59,884 nucleotides of DNA, from NCBI RefSeq assembly GCF_000730605.1, contig NZ_BBIS01000053.1, positions 1 through 59,884 of the forward strand, given 5' to 3'. Source of the DNA: Pseudomonas monteilii NBRC 103158 = DSM 14164. Lineage in GTDB: Bacteria > Pseudomonadota > Gammaproteobacteria > Pseudomonadales > Pseudomonadaceae. The stretch's first letter is position 1, and each line of letters begins with the position of its first letter. The notes under the pieces were generated by a model. It ran no database searches, was not told the origin of the DNA, and saw only the letters and a program-made list of their open reading frames with translations. The position numbers and the translations under genes are program-made. Shown here one piece after another: positions 43,770 through 52,929 of the stretch.

Positions 43770-44683
43770 GCGCGCCTCCTGTAGGCGTGGCGAACCGTCA
43801 GGAACGCCGTGGCCAGCAAGGTCACGATCATCGTCGTGGCAATAACCGCCGCGCGTGGCCATTGCTGCCCCGATTTGGTCGTGTCGGTAATCAGGGTGCT
43901 CAAGGTTGGTGGTTGGCCGCCCCCCAGATAGAGCGGGCTGACAAAGTCACCGAAGGTCATGATGAAACAGAACAGTGCGGCGATGACGATGCCGACCCGC
44001 GCCGATGGAATCACTACCCCAAATACCGTGCGCAGACGGCCCGCGCGCAAGTTGTGGGCAGCTTCGATCAGAGTGCGGTCGATGTACATGAGGCTGAACA
44101 ACTGCAGCAACACCACCAGCGGCAGGCACAGGGTGAAGTAACCCACATAGCTACCAAAACTGGTATTGAGCAAGGGCAACGGCCCAATCCCCAGCAACGC
44201 CAGGGCGCTATTGAGCAGCCCCTGGTCACTGAGAAAGACTTGCCAGGAATAGGTGCGCACCAGGTAACTGGTAAAAAATGGCGTGATCAACAACAGCACC
44301 AACCATTGCCGGGTCGATTCGCGGAACTTGAAGGCAATGGTATAGGCGCACGGAAAGGCTACGGCACTGATCAGCACACTGGCCCCCGCCGCCATCGCCC
44401 AGGTGTGCAAGTAGGCATCCCAGAAGTACTCGCGGCTGAACAGGTACTTCCAGTTCAGCCACTCGAACGCAGGGACCATGCGAAAGTTGCGCACCAGCCA
44501 AAAACTGATGGTCAGCAGAAACAGCAAGGGCGCTACAAAAAACAGTAACTGCCAGACCAGTATCGGCAGCGACAGGATCAGCCCATACCCCGGTAAGCGC
44601 CAGGTGCGCTTGCCGAACTGCCCACGCGTGCGTGCAGGCTCCTCACTGGCGGGCAGTGGGGGCGATAGCTTGTTCGAATTCAT
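43766..44683 (-). CDS. ABC importer permease, PotB type
   Basis: 305 residues. A polar N-tail (~35 residues) is followed by six membrane segments. The permease loop is in YIDRTLIEAAHNLRAGRLRT..VVIPSARVGIV. It starts 24 bases after the binding-protein stop codon and overlaps the next permease by four bases. Membrane partner of the PotC-type subunit. Confidence 0.9.
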   Translation of the reverse strand: MNSNKLSPPLPASEEPARTRGQFGKRTWRLPGYGLILSLPILVWQLLFFVAPLLFLLTISFWLVRNFRMVPAFEWLNWKYLFSREYFWDAYLHTWAMAAGASVLISAVAFPCAYTIAFKFRESTRQWLVLLLITPFFTSYLVRTYSWQVFLSDQGLLNSALALLGIGPLPLLNTSFGSYVGYFTLCLPLVVLLQLFSLMYIDRTLIEAAHNLRAGRLRTVFGVVIPSARVGIVIAALFCFIMTFGDFVSPLYLGGGQPPTLSTLITDTTKSGQQWPRAAVIATTMIVTLLATAFLTVRHAYRRRA

Positions 44684-44707
44684 TACGCCGCTCCTGTGTA
44701 GGCGCCA

Positions 44708-45835
44708 TCAAGCACCCTTGTACTGCGACCAGAAGTCGTTCCAGTCCTCCAGGCTCTGCTGCATGGGGAGCGCGCGATACTGAATACGCCCCTCGCGGAT
44801 GTCGTCCATGACATTGCGCTGGCCCAGTACCATGCCTTGGCGTCTGGCTTCGGCAAGGTCGGTCTTGTTCAGCAACTCCCAGCCGCGCTTATTGGGAATC
44901 AGCGCCGGGTAAGCCTCCATCTTCGCCGACTTCACCTGGCCTTCAGGGGAGGTGATGTATTGAATGAACTTCTTCGCAAGTTCCGGGCTGCGGGCTTTCT
45001 TGGCGATGCAATAAGACTCGGTCCATTGCAGGCCGCCCTCCTCGGGTATCACTGTTTTTACCGGTGCCCCGGCACGCTGCAAGACCCCGGTAATCCAGTC
45101 GCCAATGCCACACATCGCGTGGATCTGGCCGTTTTTCAGGGAGGAGAAGGTACCGCCATAATCGAAGAACCCGGCCACTTGTCCGCGTAGGCTCATGGTT
45201 TTGTCCTGGAGCCTCTTCCACTGCGCCGCGTCGATGTCGTAGGGCAGCCTGTTGCCATTGAGCAAACTGATCTGGCCCAGGTTTGGCAGGTGCCAGTCGA
45301 AGTGGCCGACCTTGCCCTTGAGGCTATCGTCCCAGAACACCTGGTAGCTTTTCGCCTTGGACTCCGGCAGCAGCTGGGTATTGAAGGCGATACCGAGAAA
45401 GCCGAAGCGGACCATGACCGAATACAGTTCATCGCCCTGCCAGTGCCCTGGAAAGTGCTGAAACTCTGGGTAGAAGTCATCGAAGGGATAATCGGCAGGG
45501 TCCAGTCGCTCGATATAGTCGGCGGCGTTGAGTTGTTGCACATACTCGGCATCCGACAGGATCAGGTCGAAGGTGCCCGGTGGTGACTGCGAAATGAGCC
45601 CCAGCATGTTATCGCCGCCGGTGTAGTACTTGGCCCGCACCTTGACCCCATGCTCGCGCTCGAAATCCGCGACGATGTCGGGCGCGGCGTGGCCTGCCCA
45701 CGCCAGTATCACCAGTTCTTTTTCGGCTGCGCCAAAGGTTCTGTTCGGAAGTACCCCGGAGAGCGCCGCCACACCGGCCAAAATGCTGCTGTTCTTGATG
45801 AATGTACGGCGTGAAAAATCGGCGCGACGCGTCAT
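44708..45835 (-). CDS. Tat-exported periplasmic binding protein of the PotD type
   Basis: 375 residues. The N-terminus MTRRADFSRRTFIKNSSIL has a twin-arginine motif (SRRTFIK), then a hydrophobic core ending near RTFGAAEKEL. The mature part follows the spermidine/putrescine-binding fold (LVILAWAGHAAPDIVADFER, YYTGGDNMLGLISQSPPGTF). First gene of the leftward ABC operon, divergent from creatininase across a 316-bp region with paired palindromes. Its ligand is presumably creatinine, creatine or another guanidino/amine compound; the polyamine-binding acidic residues were not checked. Confidence 0.88.
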   Translation of the reverse strand: MTRRADFSRRTFIKNSSILAGVAALSGVLPNRTFGAAEKELVILAWAGHAAPDIVADFEREHGVKVRAKYYTGGDNMLGLISQSPPGTFDLILSDAEYVQQLNAADYIERLDPADYPFDDFYPEFQHFPGHWQGDELYSVMVRFGFLGIAFNTQLLPESKAKSYQVFWDDSLKGKVGHFDWHLPNLGQISLLNGNRLPYDIDAAQWKRLQDKTMSLRGQVAGFFDYGGTFSSLKNGQIHAMCGIGDWITGVLQRAGAPVKTVIPEEGGLQWTESYCIAKKARSPELAKKFIQYITSPEGQVKSAKMEAYPALIPNKRGWELLNKTDLAEARRQGMVLGQRNVMDDIREGRIQYRALPMQQSLEDWNDFWSQYKGA

Positions 45836-46151
45836 GGAGATACCCTCGGTAATCAAAAGTGCCTTGGCCCAGCCGCGCTTTCGCCCCGCCTCCCCAAGGT
45901 TTTCACCGCCTGTGTGATTACCGATTGCAGCAGATTGCCATCAGGGCAAGTTGTGTTTTTCCGACCTGTAATTTGTCAAATTCGCCCCCTGCCCCACCCG
46001 ACCCACCTGGGTCTCAGGTCCGTCAGCATTTGTCAAATTCAGGTCGGGAACTGACAAGTGAATGTCGTTGTGATCTGATCAAATCGTTGCAGGTACTGGC
46101 TCGCTGCAAACGGACTACTTCAACGAATACAAGAATAAAGAGAGATAACCG
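45836..46151. other. Divergent control region of the creatinine island
   Basis: Holds the promoters of the ABC importer (leftward) and creatininase (rightward). Contains the symmetrical palindrome pair at 45961-46047, a further ACTGACAAGTG nearby (46050-46060), and AAGAATAAAG just before the creatininase start (46131-46140), an AAnAAnAA motif of the Hfq/Crc type. Confidence 0.6.
45961..46047. promoter_or_regulatory. Mirror-image pair of palindromic operators
   Basis: ATTTGTCAAAT, a perfect 11-base palindrome around a central T, occurs at 45971-45981 and again at 46028-46038, 57 bp apart. The outer sides are CCGACCTG (45961-45968) and CAGGTCGG (46040-46047), reverse complements of each other, so the whole block is a large inverted arrangement. 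This is the look of two operators for one dimeric regulator bridging a divergent promoter. The candidate binder is the GlxA-type (48589) or PucR-type (49857) protein. Confidence 0.55.
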
Positions 46152-46934
46152 ATGAACGAAAGCGTAGTGGTTGGCGAACTCACCTGGCCTGAGTACGCAC
46201 AGAAGGTAGCTTCCGGCAGCACGATTTTCTTGCCGGTGGGCGCCTTGGAGCAGCACGGTCATCACATGTGCATGGAGGTGGATGTGCTATTGCCTACCGC
46301 CCTGTGCAAGGCAGTAGCGCGAGAAGTCGACGGCTTGGTGTTACCCGCCTTGGCCTATGGCTACAAGTCACAGCAGAAGTCGGGAGGTGGCAACCACTTT
46401 CCCGGCACCACCAGCCTGGATGGCGCAACGCTGACCCATACCATCCAGGACATCATCCGCGAACTCGCCCGGCATGGGGCGCGCAAGCTGGTTTTGATGA
46501 ATGGCCATTATGAAAACTCGATGTTCATCGTCGAAGGCATCGACCTGGCGCTGCGCGAACTGCGTTATGGCGGTATCACCGATTTCAAGGTGGTCGTTCT
46601 GTCCTACTGGGATTTCGTCAACGCGCCGGCGGTCATCGAAGAGCTCTACCCCGAAGGTTTCCTCGGCTGGGACATCGAACACGGTGGCGTTTTCGAAACT
46701 TCACTGATGCTGGCCCTGCACCCTGAAAAGGTCGACCTGAGCCGCGCCGTCGACCACCCTCCGGCAAAATTCCCACCTTACGATGTCTTCCCCATCATCC
46801 CTGAACGCACCCCCGCCTGCGGAACGCTTTCCTCGCCTAAGGGCGCCAACCGAGAAAAAGGCGAGTTGATTCTGCGAGTTTGTGTAGAGGGCATTAGCAG
46901 CGCTGTGCGGGAGGCCTTCGACCTGCAGAAATAA
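46152..46934 (+). CDS. Creatininase (creatinine amidohydrolase)
   Basis: 260 residues, matching the known P. putida enzyme in length and, by eye, over most of the sequence. It opens creatinine to creatine. The binuclear metal site is visible: Glu33 and His35 in VGALEQHGHHMC, Asp44 in MEVDVLLP, His119 and Glu121 in LMNGHYENSMFI. Long blocks agree with the remembered enzyme (YGYKSQQKSGGGNHFPGTTS, FLGWDIEHGGVFETSLML). Followed after 73 bases by an APC permease in the same direction. Divergent from the ABC importer operon. Confidence 0.95.
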   Translation: MNESVVVGELTWPEYAQKVASGSTIFLPVGALEQHGHHMCMEVDVLLPTALCKAVAREVDGLVLPALAYGYKSQQKSGGGNHFPGTTSLDGATLTHTIQDIIRELARHGARKLVLMNGHYENSMFIVEGIDLALRELRYGGITDFKVVVLSYWDFVNAPAVIEELYPEGFLGWDIEHGGVFETSLMLALHPEKVDLSRAVDHPPAKFPPYDVFPIIPERTPACGTLSSPKGANREKGELILRVCVEGISSAVREAFDLQK

Positions 46935-47007
46935 CACCGATCTCCAGCCCAGAGCAGCACCGCCGTTCGCAGTTCACCCTCCTTCAAGAATAAAAAGGGT
47001 AATTAGC

Positions 47008-48393
47008 ATGTCCAGCAACTCAACTCTGGCCCCCGGCCTCAAGCAGCGCCACGTCACCATGTTGTCAATCGCCGGCGCTATTGGCGCCGGCCTCTTCATC
47101 GGCTCGGGGCATGCCATTGCTGCAGCCGGTCCTGCGGCAATTCTCGCGTACATCATGTCTGGCACACTGGTCGTTCTGGTCATGCGCATGCTCGGAGAAA
47201 TGGCGGTGGCCTCGCCAGATACCGGGTCATTCTCCACCTACGCCGAGCGCGCAATGGGACGTACAGCAGGCTTTACCATTGGCTGGCTGTACTGGTGGTT
47301 CTGGGTGCTGGTCATTCCAATCGAAGCCATTGCAGCAGCGGCCATTCTGCATGCCTGGTTCCCTGCGATAGAAACCTGGGAATTCGCACTGGTGGTGACC
47401 GGTTTGCTGACCGTAACCAACCTGTTCAGTGTGGCGCGCTACGGTGAATTCGAGTTTTGGTTTGCGATGCTCAAGGTTATCGCGGTGCTAGGGTTCATTG
47501 CTCTGGGTGCATTGGCACTGACAGGCGCGCTGCCCGATATTTCAGTTAGCGGTGTGGTCAACCTGAGTCATGAGTTTGGTGGTTTCATGCCCAACGGCAT
47601 GACCGCTGTCATCGGTGCCATGCTCACCACCGTGTTCAGTTTCATGGGAACCGAAATTGTCACAATTGCCGCCGCCGAGTCGAAAAACCCCTCCAAGCAA
47701 ATCACCCGTGCCACCAATTCCGTGGTGTGGCGAATGGGGATCTTCTACATCGTCTCGGTGTTCCTGATCATCTCCATCGTGCCCTGGAACGACCCCATGC
47801 TGGTGCAGGTCGGCTCCTATCAACGGGCCCTTGAGCTGATGAACATCCCGCACGCCAAGATGATCGTCGATATCGTCGTGCTGATTGCCGTTGCCAGTTG
47901 CCTCAACTCGGCCATCTACACCGCATCGCGCATGGTCTATTCGCTGAGCAAGCGCGGCGACGGCCCTCGCGTTCTGCAGCGCACCTCAGCGGCGGGCGTG
48001 CCAGTGATTGCAGTGCTGGCCAGTACCGCAGTGGGCTTCTTGACCACAGCACTCAATTACTTTGCTCCCGACGAGGTGTTTTCCTTCCTGCTGGCAAGTT
48101 CGGGGGCGGTAGCGCTTCTGGTCTATCTGGCAATCGCTGTTTCGCAATTGGTTCTGCGTAAACGGATGGATAGCCAAGGTACTGCGCTGGACTTCAAGAT
48201 GTGGCTGTTCCCCTGGCTCAGCTACCTGGTCATCTTCTCCATCATCAGTATCTTGACGATGATGCTGGTGATGCCAGGGCATCGCATGGAAGTGGTGGCA
48301 ACCGGTGCGCTGGCGCTGTCCATCGTCTGCGTGAGCGCCATTTTCTCGTCTAAAAAGAGCACTTCGGCCACCGTGGCGAGCAAGCCTGCCTGA
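47008..48393 (+). CDS. APC-family amino-acid/amine permease
   Basis: 461 residues with twelve membrane segments. The N-terminal signature LKQRHVTMLSIAGAIGAGLF IGSG belongs to the amino-acid transporter branch (GabP/ProY/AroP-like). Placed directly after creatininase, so creatinine, creatine or sarcosine uptake is likely (inference). The leader has AAGAATAAAAA (46986-46996), an AAnAAnAA motif before the RBS. Ends at a good terminator. Confidence 0.88.
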   Translation: MSSNSTLAPGLKQRHVTMLSIAGAIGAGLFIGSGHAIAAAGPAAILAYIMSGTLVVLVMRMLGEMAVASPDTGSFSTYAERAMGRTAGFTIGWLYWWFWVLVIPIEAIAAAAILHAWFPAIETWEFALVVTGLLTVTNLFSVARYGEFEFWFAMLKVIAVLGFIALGALALTGALPDISVSGVVNLSHEFGGFMPNGMTAVIGAMLTTVFSFMGTEIVTIAAAESKNPSKQITRATNSVVWRMGIFYIVSVFLIISIVPWNDPMLVQVGSYQRALELMNIPHAKMIVDIVVLIAVASCLNSAIYTASRMVYSLSKRGDGPRVLQRTSAAGVPVIAVLASTAVGFLTTALNYFAPDEVFSFLLASSGAVALLVYLAIAVSQLVLRKRMDSQGTALDFKMWLFPWLSYLVIFSIISILTMMLVMPGHRMEVVATGALALSIVCVSAIFSSKKSTSATVASKPA

Positions 48394-48412
48394 CCAGGCC
48401 AGGTCGTTACCC

Positions 48413-48450
48413 ACCCTGTGAAGGTGTTGCTTTCGCAGGGTTTTTGCTTT
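48413..48450 (+). terminator. Rho-independent terminator after the permease gene
   Basis: Stem ACCCTGTGAA / TTCGCAGGGT (one G-T wobble) with a 9-base loop, followed by TTTTTGCTTTT. Begins 20 bases after the permease stop codon. Confidence 0.82.
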
Positions 48451-48588
48451 TCACCGGGGCGCCTCCCAATGCTTAGGCACTGCGTGTACTATCACTCTGA
48501 CAAATGCATCAACCTAAACACAATGAATTGCCGATTTACGACAAACAGACGCAGAGCACGTCATTTTTGCATTCAAGGAGTCATATTG

Positions 48589-49608
48589 ATGGGTACGTTG
48601 AAATCCTCGCCGTCGGCACCGGCATACCCTGTCAATGATGCCCCGCCGCTGAAGGTCGTCGGTTTCCTGGTCATTCCCAATTTCACCACCATTGGCTTCG
48701 CCTCGGCGGTGGAAACCTTGCGCATGGCCAACCTGGCAGCACGCAAAACCATGTTCCAGACCCTGATCATTGCAGCCGACATGGAGCCAGTGAGTGCCAG
48801 CAACGGCATGCGAATCCTGCCCGATTTCAGTATCAAGGATGCCCCAAAGCTGGACATGCTGTTCGTGGTGGGCCCAAACCCGATAGTCTCCGACCACAAT
48901 ACCCGCCCCATCCTCAACTGGCTTCGCAAGTTGGCACATGACCAGGTACCATTGGGCGGAATTTGCACAGGCAGCCATTTGCTAGCGCGCGCCAATCTGC
49001 TCACGGGTTATCGGTGCACCATCCACTGGGAAGATATCGAGGCGCTAAAAGAGCGATTTCCCGGCATTATCATTTCCAACCAACTGTTCGAGCTTGACCG
49101 TGACCGTTTCACGAGCTCCGGCGGCGTGGCCTCCATGGACATGATCCTACAACTGATTGCCCGAGAACCTGGCGGACGGGACATTGCCAGTCATGCGGCT
49201 GAACTGCTGTTATGTGATCGAGTACGTGGTTCGCAAGAGCGCCAGCGCGTGCCTTTGCGGCAAAAGCTCGGCACTTCTCAGCCCAAACTCAGTCAGATTG
49301 TTACAATCATGGAAGCCAACCTTGAAGACCCGATGACCTTGGAAGAGCTTGCAGAACTAAATGAGATCTCGGTTCGGCAAATGGAGCGTTTGTTCCACAA
49401 GCATCTTCAAAACACACCGAGTCAGTATTACTTGGAACTACGCCTGACACGGGCTAGGCAACTATTGCTACACAGTGAATCCCAAGTGCGTGATATCGCC
49501 CTCGCCTGTGGTTTCATTTCGCCAGCACACTTCTCAAAGTGCTACAGTCGTTTCTTTGGTGTCTCACCAATCTGCGAGCGGAAAAAGGTAGTCTCTTCAC
49601 TTCACTGA
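48589..49608 (+). CDS. GlxA/CdhR-type AraC-family regulator
   Basis: 339 residues. N-terminal DJ-1/PfpI-like domain (~15-190: VVGFLVIPNFTTIGFASAVE, LGGICTGSHLLARANLL with the nucleophile-elbow Cys) and C-terminal AraC HTH (~235-335: PMTLEELAELNEISVRQMER, DIALACGFISPAHFSKCYSR). The ATG at 48589 follows CAAGGAG; an earlier frame from 48418 overlaps the terminator and is rejected. Relatives control carnitine, choline, glycine-betaine and dimethylglycine genes in Pseudomonas, so control of creatinine use by a product such as creatine or sarcosine fits (inference). Confidence 0.87.
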   Translation: MGTLKSSPSAPAYPVNDAPPLKVVGFLVIPNFTTIGFASAVETLRMANLAARKTMFQTLIIAADMEPVSASNGMRILPDFSIKDAPKLDMLFVVGPNPIVSDHNTRPILNWLRKLAHDQVPLGGICTGSHLLARANLLTGYRCTIHWEDIEALKERFPGIIISNQLFELDRDRFTSSGGVASMDMILQLIAREPGGRDIASHAAELLLCDRVRGSQERQRVPLRQKLGTSQPKLSQIVTIMEANLEDPMTLEELAELNEISVRQMERLFHKHLQNTPSQYYLELRLTRARQLLLHSESQVRDIALACGFISPAHFSKCYSRFFGVSPICERKKVVSSLH

Positions 49609-49856
49609 ACAACCCTGTCGTTAGTTTTCGTGGCGCGGCCCAGGATTTCCTCGCCATGCTCCCCTCAGCTGGCCCGCAATGTGAGGGCATCCAAGTGAAT
49701 GTGCGCTCCACGAGGGCGCCACCACAATTCTGCAGGGGAATCTCGGTCATTCCGCACAGTTTTGGACCATCACTTGGATCTGGCTAGATGTCATGCCATT
49801 CAGGACGAAGCGGACTACGCTTGCTACGCAGGCGCGCATTGATGATGTTCATGTCA

Positions 49857-51074
49857 TTATTCCTTACCTCGGGCGACAGACATGTGCCATACCATAATAG
49901 CGATCGAAGCATTCATACGAAAAAGTGGATCGTCCAGGGATTTTCCACTCAGTTGTTCGATGCGCTGGATACGTTGATTGATGGTGTTACGGTGAAGTCC
50001 CAGGCGCTGGGCAGCCTTGAGCCCGTTGCCATTTTCCGTGAGCAAAGCGTCGAGGGTATGCACGAGTACTTTAGGGTGTTTACGGCCGGCCACGAACAAC
50101 GGGCCGAGTGTCTTTTCGACGAAGTCGTCGATGAGCGTGCGGTCGACTACCCCCTGCAGCAAACCCAACACGCCCAACTCGTTGAAATCGCAGTAACCGC
50201 TCTCCGGGCGCAGTTTCTGCGCCACATTCAGCGCCTGGCGCGCTTCGTTGAGCACTCGGCGGTAATGACCACAATCTTCAGCAACGCTCGACAGGCCCAT
50301 GTACATATCCAACTCCCCTGCCACTCCGATCAGTTGCCGACGCAACGTGGTCAAGGCTGCCGGCAGGTCATCGGCATCCGCCAGCAGTAGCACGAAGAGG
50401 TCGCCCGGCATCTCTACCGTCATCGTTCCCGGGCGGCTGCGACCCCAGGCTTCAAGTTGGTCTTCCATGGACTGGCGAGTGGCTTGCCACAGCTGCTCGC
50501 CTTGGGCCAAGCCTTGGCGCTCAAACAGCGTCTCGATACCTGACAAGCGCAGCACGACCAGTCGCCGTGGAATATCAAGCATCAGTTGCAGATGCGCAGC
50601 CCGCTGTCGGGCAATGGCCAGACTCGGGTAATCTCCGGTCAGCAACTGGCCGAGAATGTGGTTACGTGAGCGCCGCACTTGAGTCATATGCATCAGGGCC
50701 GTATCGATCAGGTGGGTCACAAACACCAACTTCAGCGGAGAGGGCTGCTCGATCAGCGACAAGCCCAACTGTTCAGCACGAGCGATCACTGCAGACGGGA
50801 TGCACTGGGGAAACGGGCCTCCAGTAAGAACCACCATCCCGGCAATACCCAACACAGCACCAGTCTCGACCAAAGTGAGTAGCTTGCGTTCGTCACATAG
50901 GTAATTGATTTCCGAAATAAATACTAGTTCGCCGCCCATTTTACACGCGGTGATACCCTCATTTCCCGCCACGTAGGACCAGCATACTCGCCGTTGCAAG
51001 TAAAGCTCGCCTGCACGGACCCTCATGTCTTCCAAGCCGGGCAGGTTCAGGACCTCACCCAGAGTCAAGCTCAT
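49857..51074 (-). CDS. PucR-family transcriptional regulator
   Basis: 405 residues. An N-terminal purine-catabolism regulator domain (~1-120: LTLGEVLNLPGLEDMRVRAG) is followed by a central region and a C-terminal PucR-type HTH (KVLVHTLDALLTENGNGLKA..AAQRLGLHRNTINQRIQRIE). This family controls nitrogen-compound use (purines, allantoin, amines). At the end of the creatinine island, it is a second candidate regulator for creatininase and the importer. The 248 bases between it and the GlxA gene hold no gene that I can support. Confidence 0.87.
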   Translation of the reverse strand: MSLTLGEVLNLPGLEDMRVRAGELYLQRRVCWSYVAGNEGITACKMGGELVFISEINYLCDERKLLTLVETGAVLGIAGMVVLTGGPFPQCIPSAVIARAEQLGLSLIEQPSPLKLVFVTHLIDTALMHMTQVRRSRNHILGQLLTGDYPSLAIARQRAAHLQLMLDIPRRLVVLRLSGIETLFERQGLAQGEQLWQATRQSMEDQLEAWGRSRPGTMTVEMPGDLFVLLLADADDLPAALTTLRRQLIGVAGELDMYMGLSSVAEDCGHYRRVLNEARQALNVAQKLRPESGYCDFNELGVLGLLQGVVDRTLIDDFVEKTLGPLFVAGRKHPKVLVHTLDALLTENGNGLKAAQRLGLHRNTINQRIQRIEQLSGKSLDDPLFRMNASIAIMVWHMSVARGKE

Positions 51075-51557
51075 GGCTCGACACCCGCCAGGCTCTGCAT
51101 CTGACGCCCTCTAACTGGCTCGCACATGAGAATGTCGGGCTGTACCATGGCGTCACTGCTCGCCGAAGATATCAACTTTAGAAATTGAAAGGACATGCCA
51201 GTACTGCTCCTACGCCTTGACCGAATTGCGCATGCGGTTAAGTCTCAGCAAGTTCATCGACGACCATGCCGGGGACTTGTAATAGAGATGCTACCTGAAA
51301 TCGTTCATGATCACTCCCTCAAACGGCGAGATGACTGCGATCAACAGCACCAAGTATCGAGATGCCCTCCCGTACATTCCATCTACTCTCACGACTTTGG
51401 AGATAATCCCATCAAGCTTCATGCACTCGACGACCACGCGGACGTATGACCAAGTTTCCGGTGGAGTGATGCTCACCCCCTATCCAAACGTTACAGCTTA
51501 GTGCTCGCTTTCTCTACGATCTCTTAGCAACATCTACGTGAGCAACCGAGCGGCCTC
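51075..51557. other. Gene-free stretch
   Basis: About 480 bases with several stops in all frames and no family similarity that I recognise. It includes the pucR-type promoter at its left end and otherwise looks like decayed DNA. Confidence 0.4.
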
Positions 51558-51810
51558 GCCCTGCTGGTGCTCAACACTGCCCGGTATCAAGCGACATCAC
51601 TGACCGTGCCCGCCGCCGCACGCCGCTACACCTTGCAAGCAACCAACGCTGACCGACAAAACGGTGACGTTCAATGGCAGACTCCTAAAGCTCGGCACCA
51701 ACGATGAAATGCCGACAATGGACTTTGTGCCGACCAAAGCCGGCAAACTGGCCCTCGAGTCGGCAAGCGATACTTTCCTGAGCCTGCCATCCGCTGGAAA
51801 TGAGACCTGC
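51558..51810 (+). pseudogene. C-terminal scrap of a GH79-like glycoside hydrolase
   Basis: Reads ALLVLNTARYQATSLTVPAA then ARRYTLQATN in one frame and LTDKTVTFNGRLLKLGTNDE then LALESASDTFLSLPSAGN in another, so there is a frameshift near 51645. The pattern (beta-rich, NG-x-L-x-L-G-x-N-D and FL-x-LP-x-AGN) resembles the C-terminal beta domain of GH79 beta-glucuronidase/heparanase-type enzymes. No catalytic domain remains. Recognition is from memory and moderate. Confidence 0.45.
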
Positions 51811-51814
51811 AATT

Positions 51815-52438
51815 ACATTAGCCCTGAATTGGCCGGCCTCTTTCGGCCGTCTGGTGGTCATCCCGGCACTGCCCACCTTTTACCAAATCTACCACGAGAT
51901 CATGCTGGAGATCGGCATCGGTGACCGAATGATTGATCTGGTACAAGAAGGCGTCGATTGTGTGGTCAGAGTCGGCGAACTGTCGGACTCAACCTTGGTC
52001 GCGCACCCTTTGCCCCCGTTGCGCCAGGTCACCTGCGGTAGTACCGACTATGTGGCCCGTTATTGCCTTCCCTCCAAGCTCGAACAACTCGAAGGGCAGC
52101 GTTGCGTGGACTACCTATCGGCCACCACCGGCAAGCTGCAACCTTTGGAGTTCTGCGTCCACGGCCAGGTGTTGCTTCGCACCCTGCCAGCCAGCCTGGC
52201 GGTCAACAATGGAGAATCTTATGTGGCTGCCTGCGAGGCTAACTTCGGCCTCGTCCAAGTCCCTTATTACCATGTCGCCCGTCAACTGGAACACGGGAGC
52301 TTGATCGAAGTACTGCCCCAGCATCGACCGCCGGATTTACCCATCACCATCCTCTACCCCCACCATCGACGTCTAACGCCACGCTTGCGGGTGTTTATCG
52401 ACTGGCTGGATGCGCAGTGCAGAAACCCAAACATTTGA
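51815..52438 (+). pseudogene. LysR-family regulator lacking its DNA-binding domain
   Basis: About 200 residues of the effector domain (FGRLVVIPALPTFYQIYHEI, then IGIGDRMIDLVQEGVDCVVR) to a normal C-terminus (VFIDWLDAQCRNPNI). The N-terminal HTH and linker, ~95 residues, are absent; the DNA upstream is the unrelated GH79-like scrap. The 5' joint near 51811-51815 looks like a deletion that fused two degraded genes. Confidence 0.8.
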
Positions 52439-52929
52439 ATACAACCTCAGGCGTGGTGATCAGTCAGTACGGTGCGATCTACTGAAAGCCTGCTGCTTTC
52501 GGTGCGAATGATCCTGTGTGACTGGATAGGAAGTCGAATCAAGGCTTGCCACCTGAAATCACATCCAGCGAGCCCGCAATCTTAATCTGCTGGTGCGAGT
52601 ATCGGTGCTCGCTAGTCGTTTCACATCTGAAGCAGGTAGAGGTTTGTGCGAACATCGTGAAATCTCAAAAAGCAGTAGGATGGGATAGCGTAGGAACTGT
52701 GAAATACAATGACTGTTATAAAATATCAGACGTATCAACTTATTGCGGGACGAACGGAAGCGGAGTTATTGCGCTGAAATTCAGTAGAGATAACGCAAAT
52801 GGCAGCACAACACCTTAAAGCTCTTGACCAAACCGCCTAGCAAGGCGGTTTTTATTAGACCAAAGTATTATTGCCTTGGGCAAAGAATTATTTTTAGTGT
52901 CGTGAAACACCAAAAGCAGGAAGCAAAGG
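52439..52929 (+). other. AT-richer transition stretch with one doubtful small ORF
   Basis: Base composition falls here and stays lower to about 55,100. A GTG-initiated frame at 52657-52818 would give a 53-residue product (KSQKAVGWDSVGTVKYNDCY..ALKFSRDNANGSTTP) that ends 12 bases before a clear terminator, which is the only support for it. Nothing else recognised. Confidence 0.3.
52831..52856 (+). terminator. Rho-independent terminator
   Basis: Stem AACCGCC / GGCGGTT with a TAGCAA loop (52831-52850), followed by TTTATT. It indicates a rightward transcript ending here, upstream of the small-gene operon at 52930. Confidence 0.8.
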
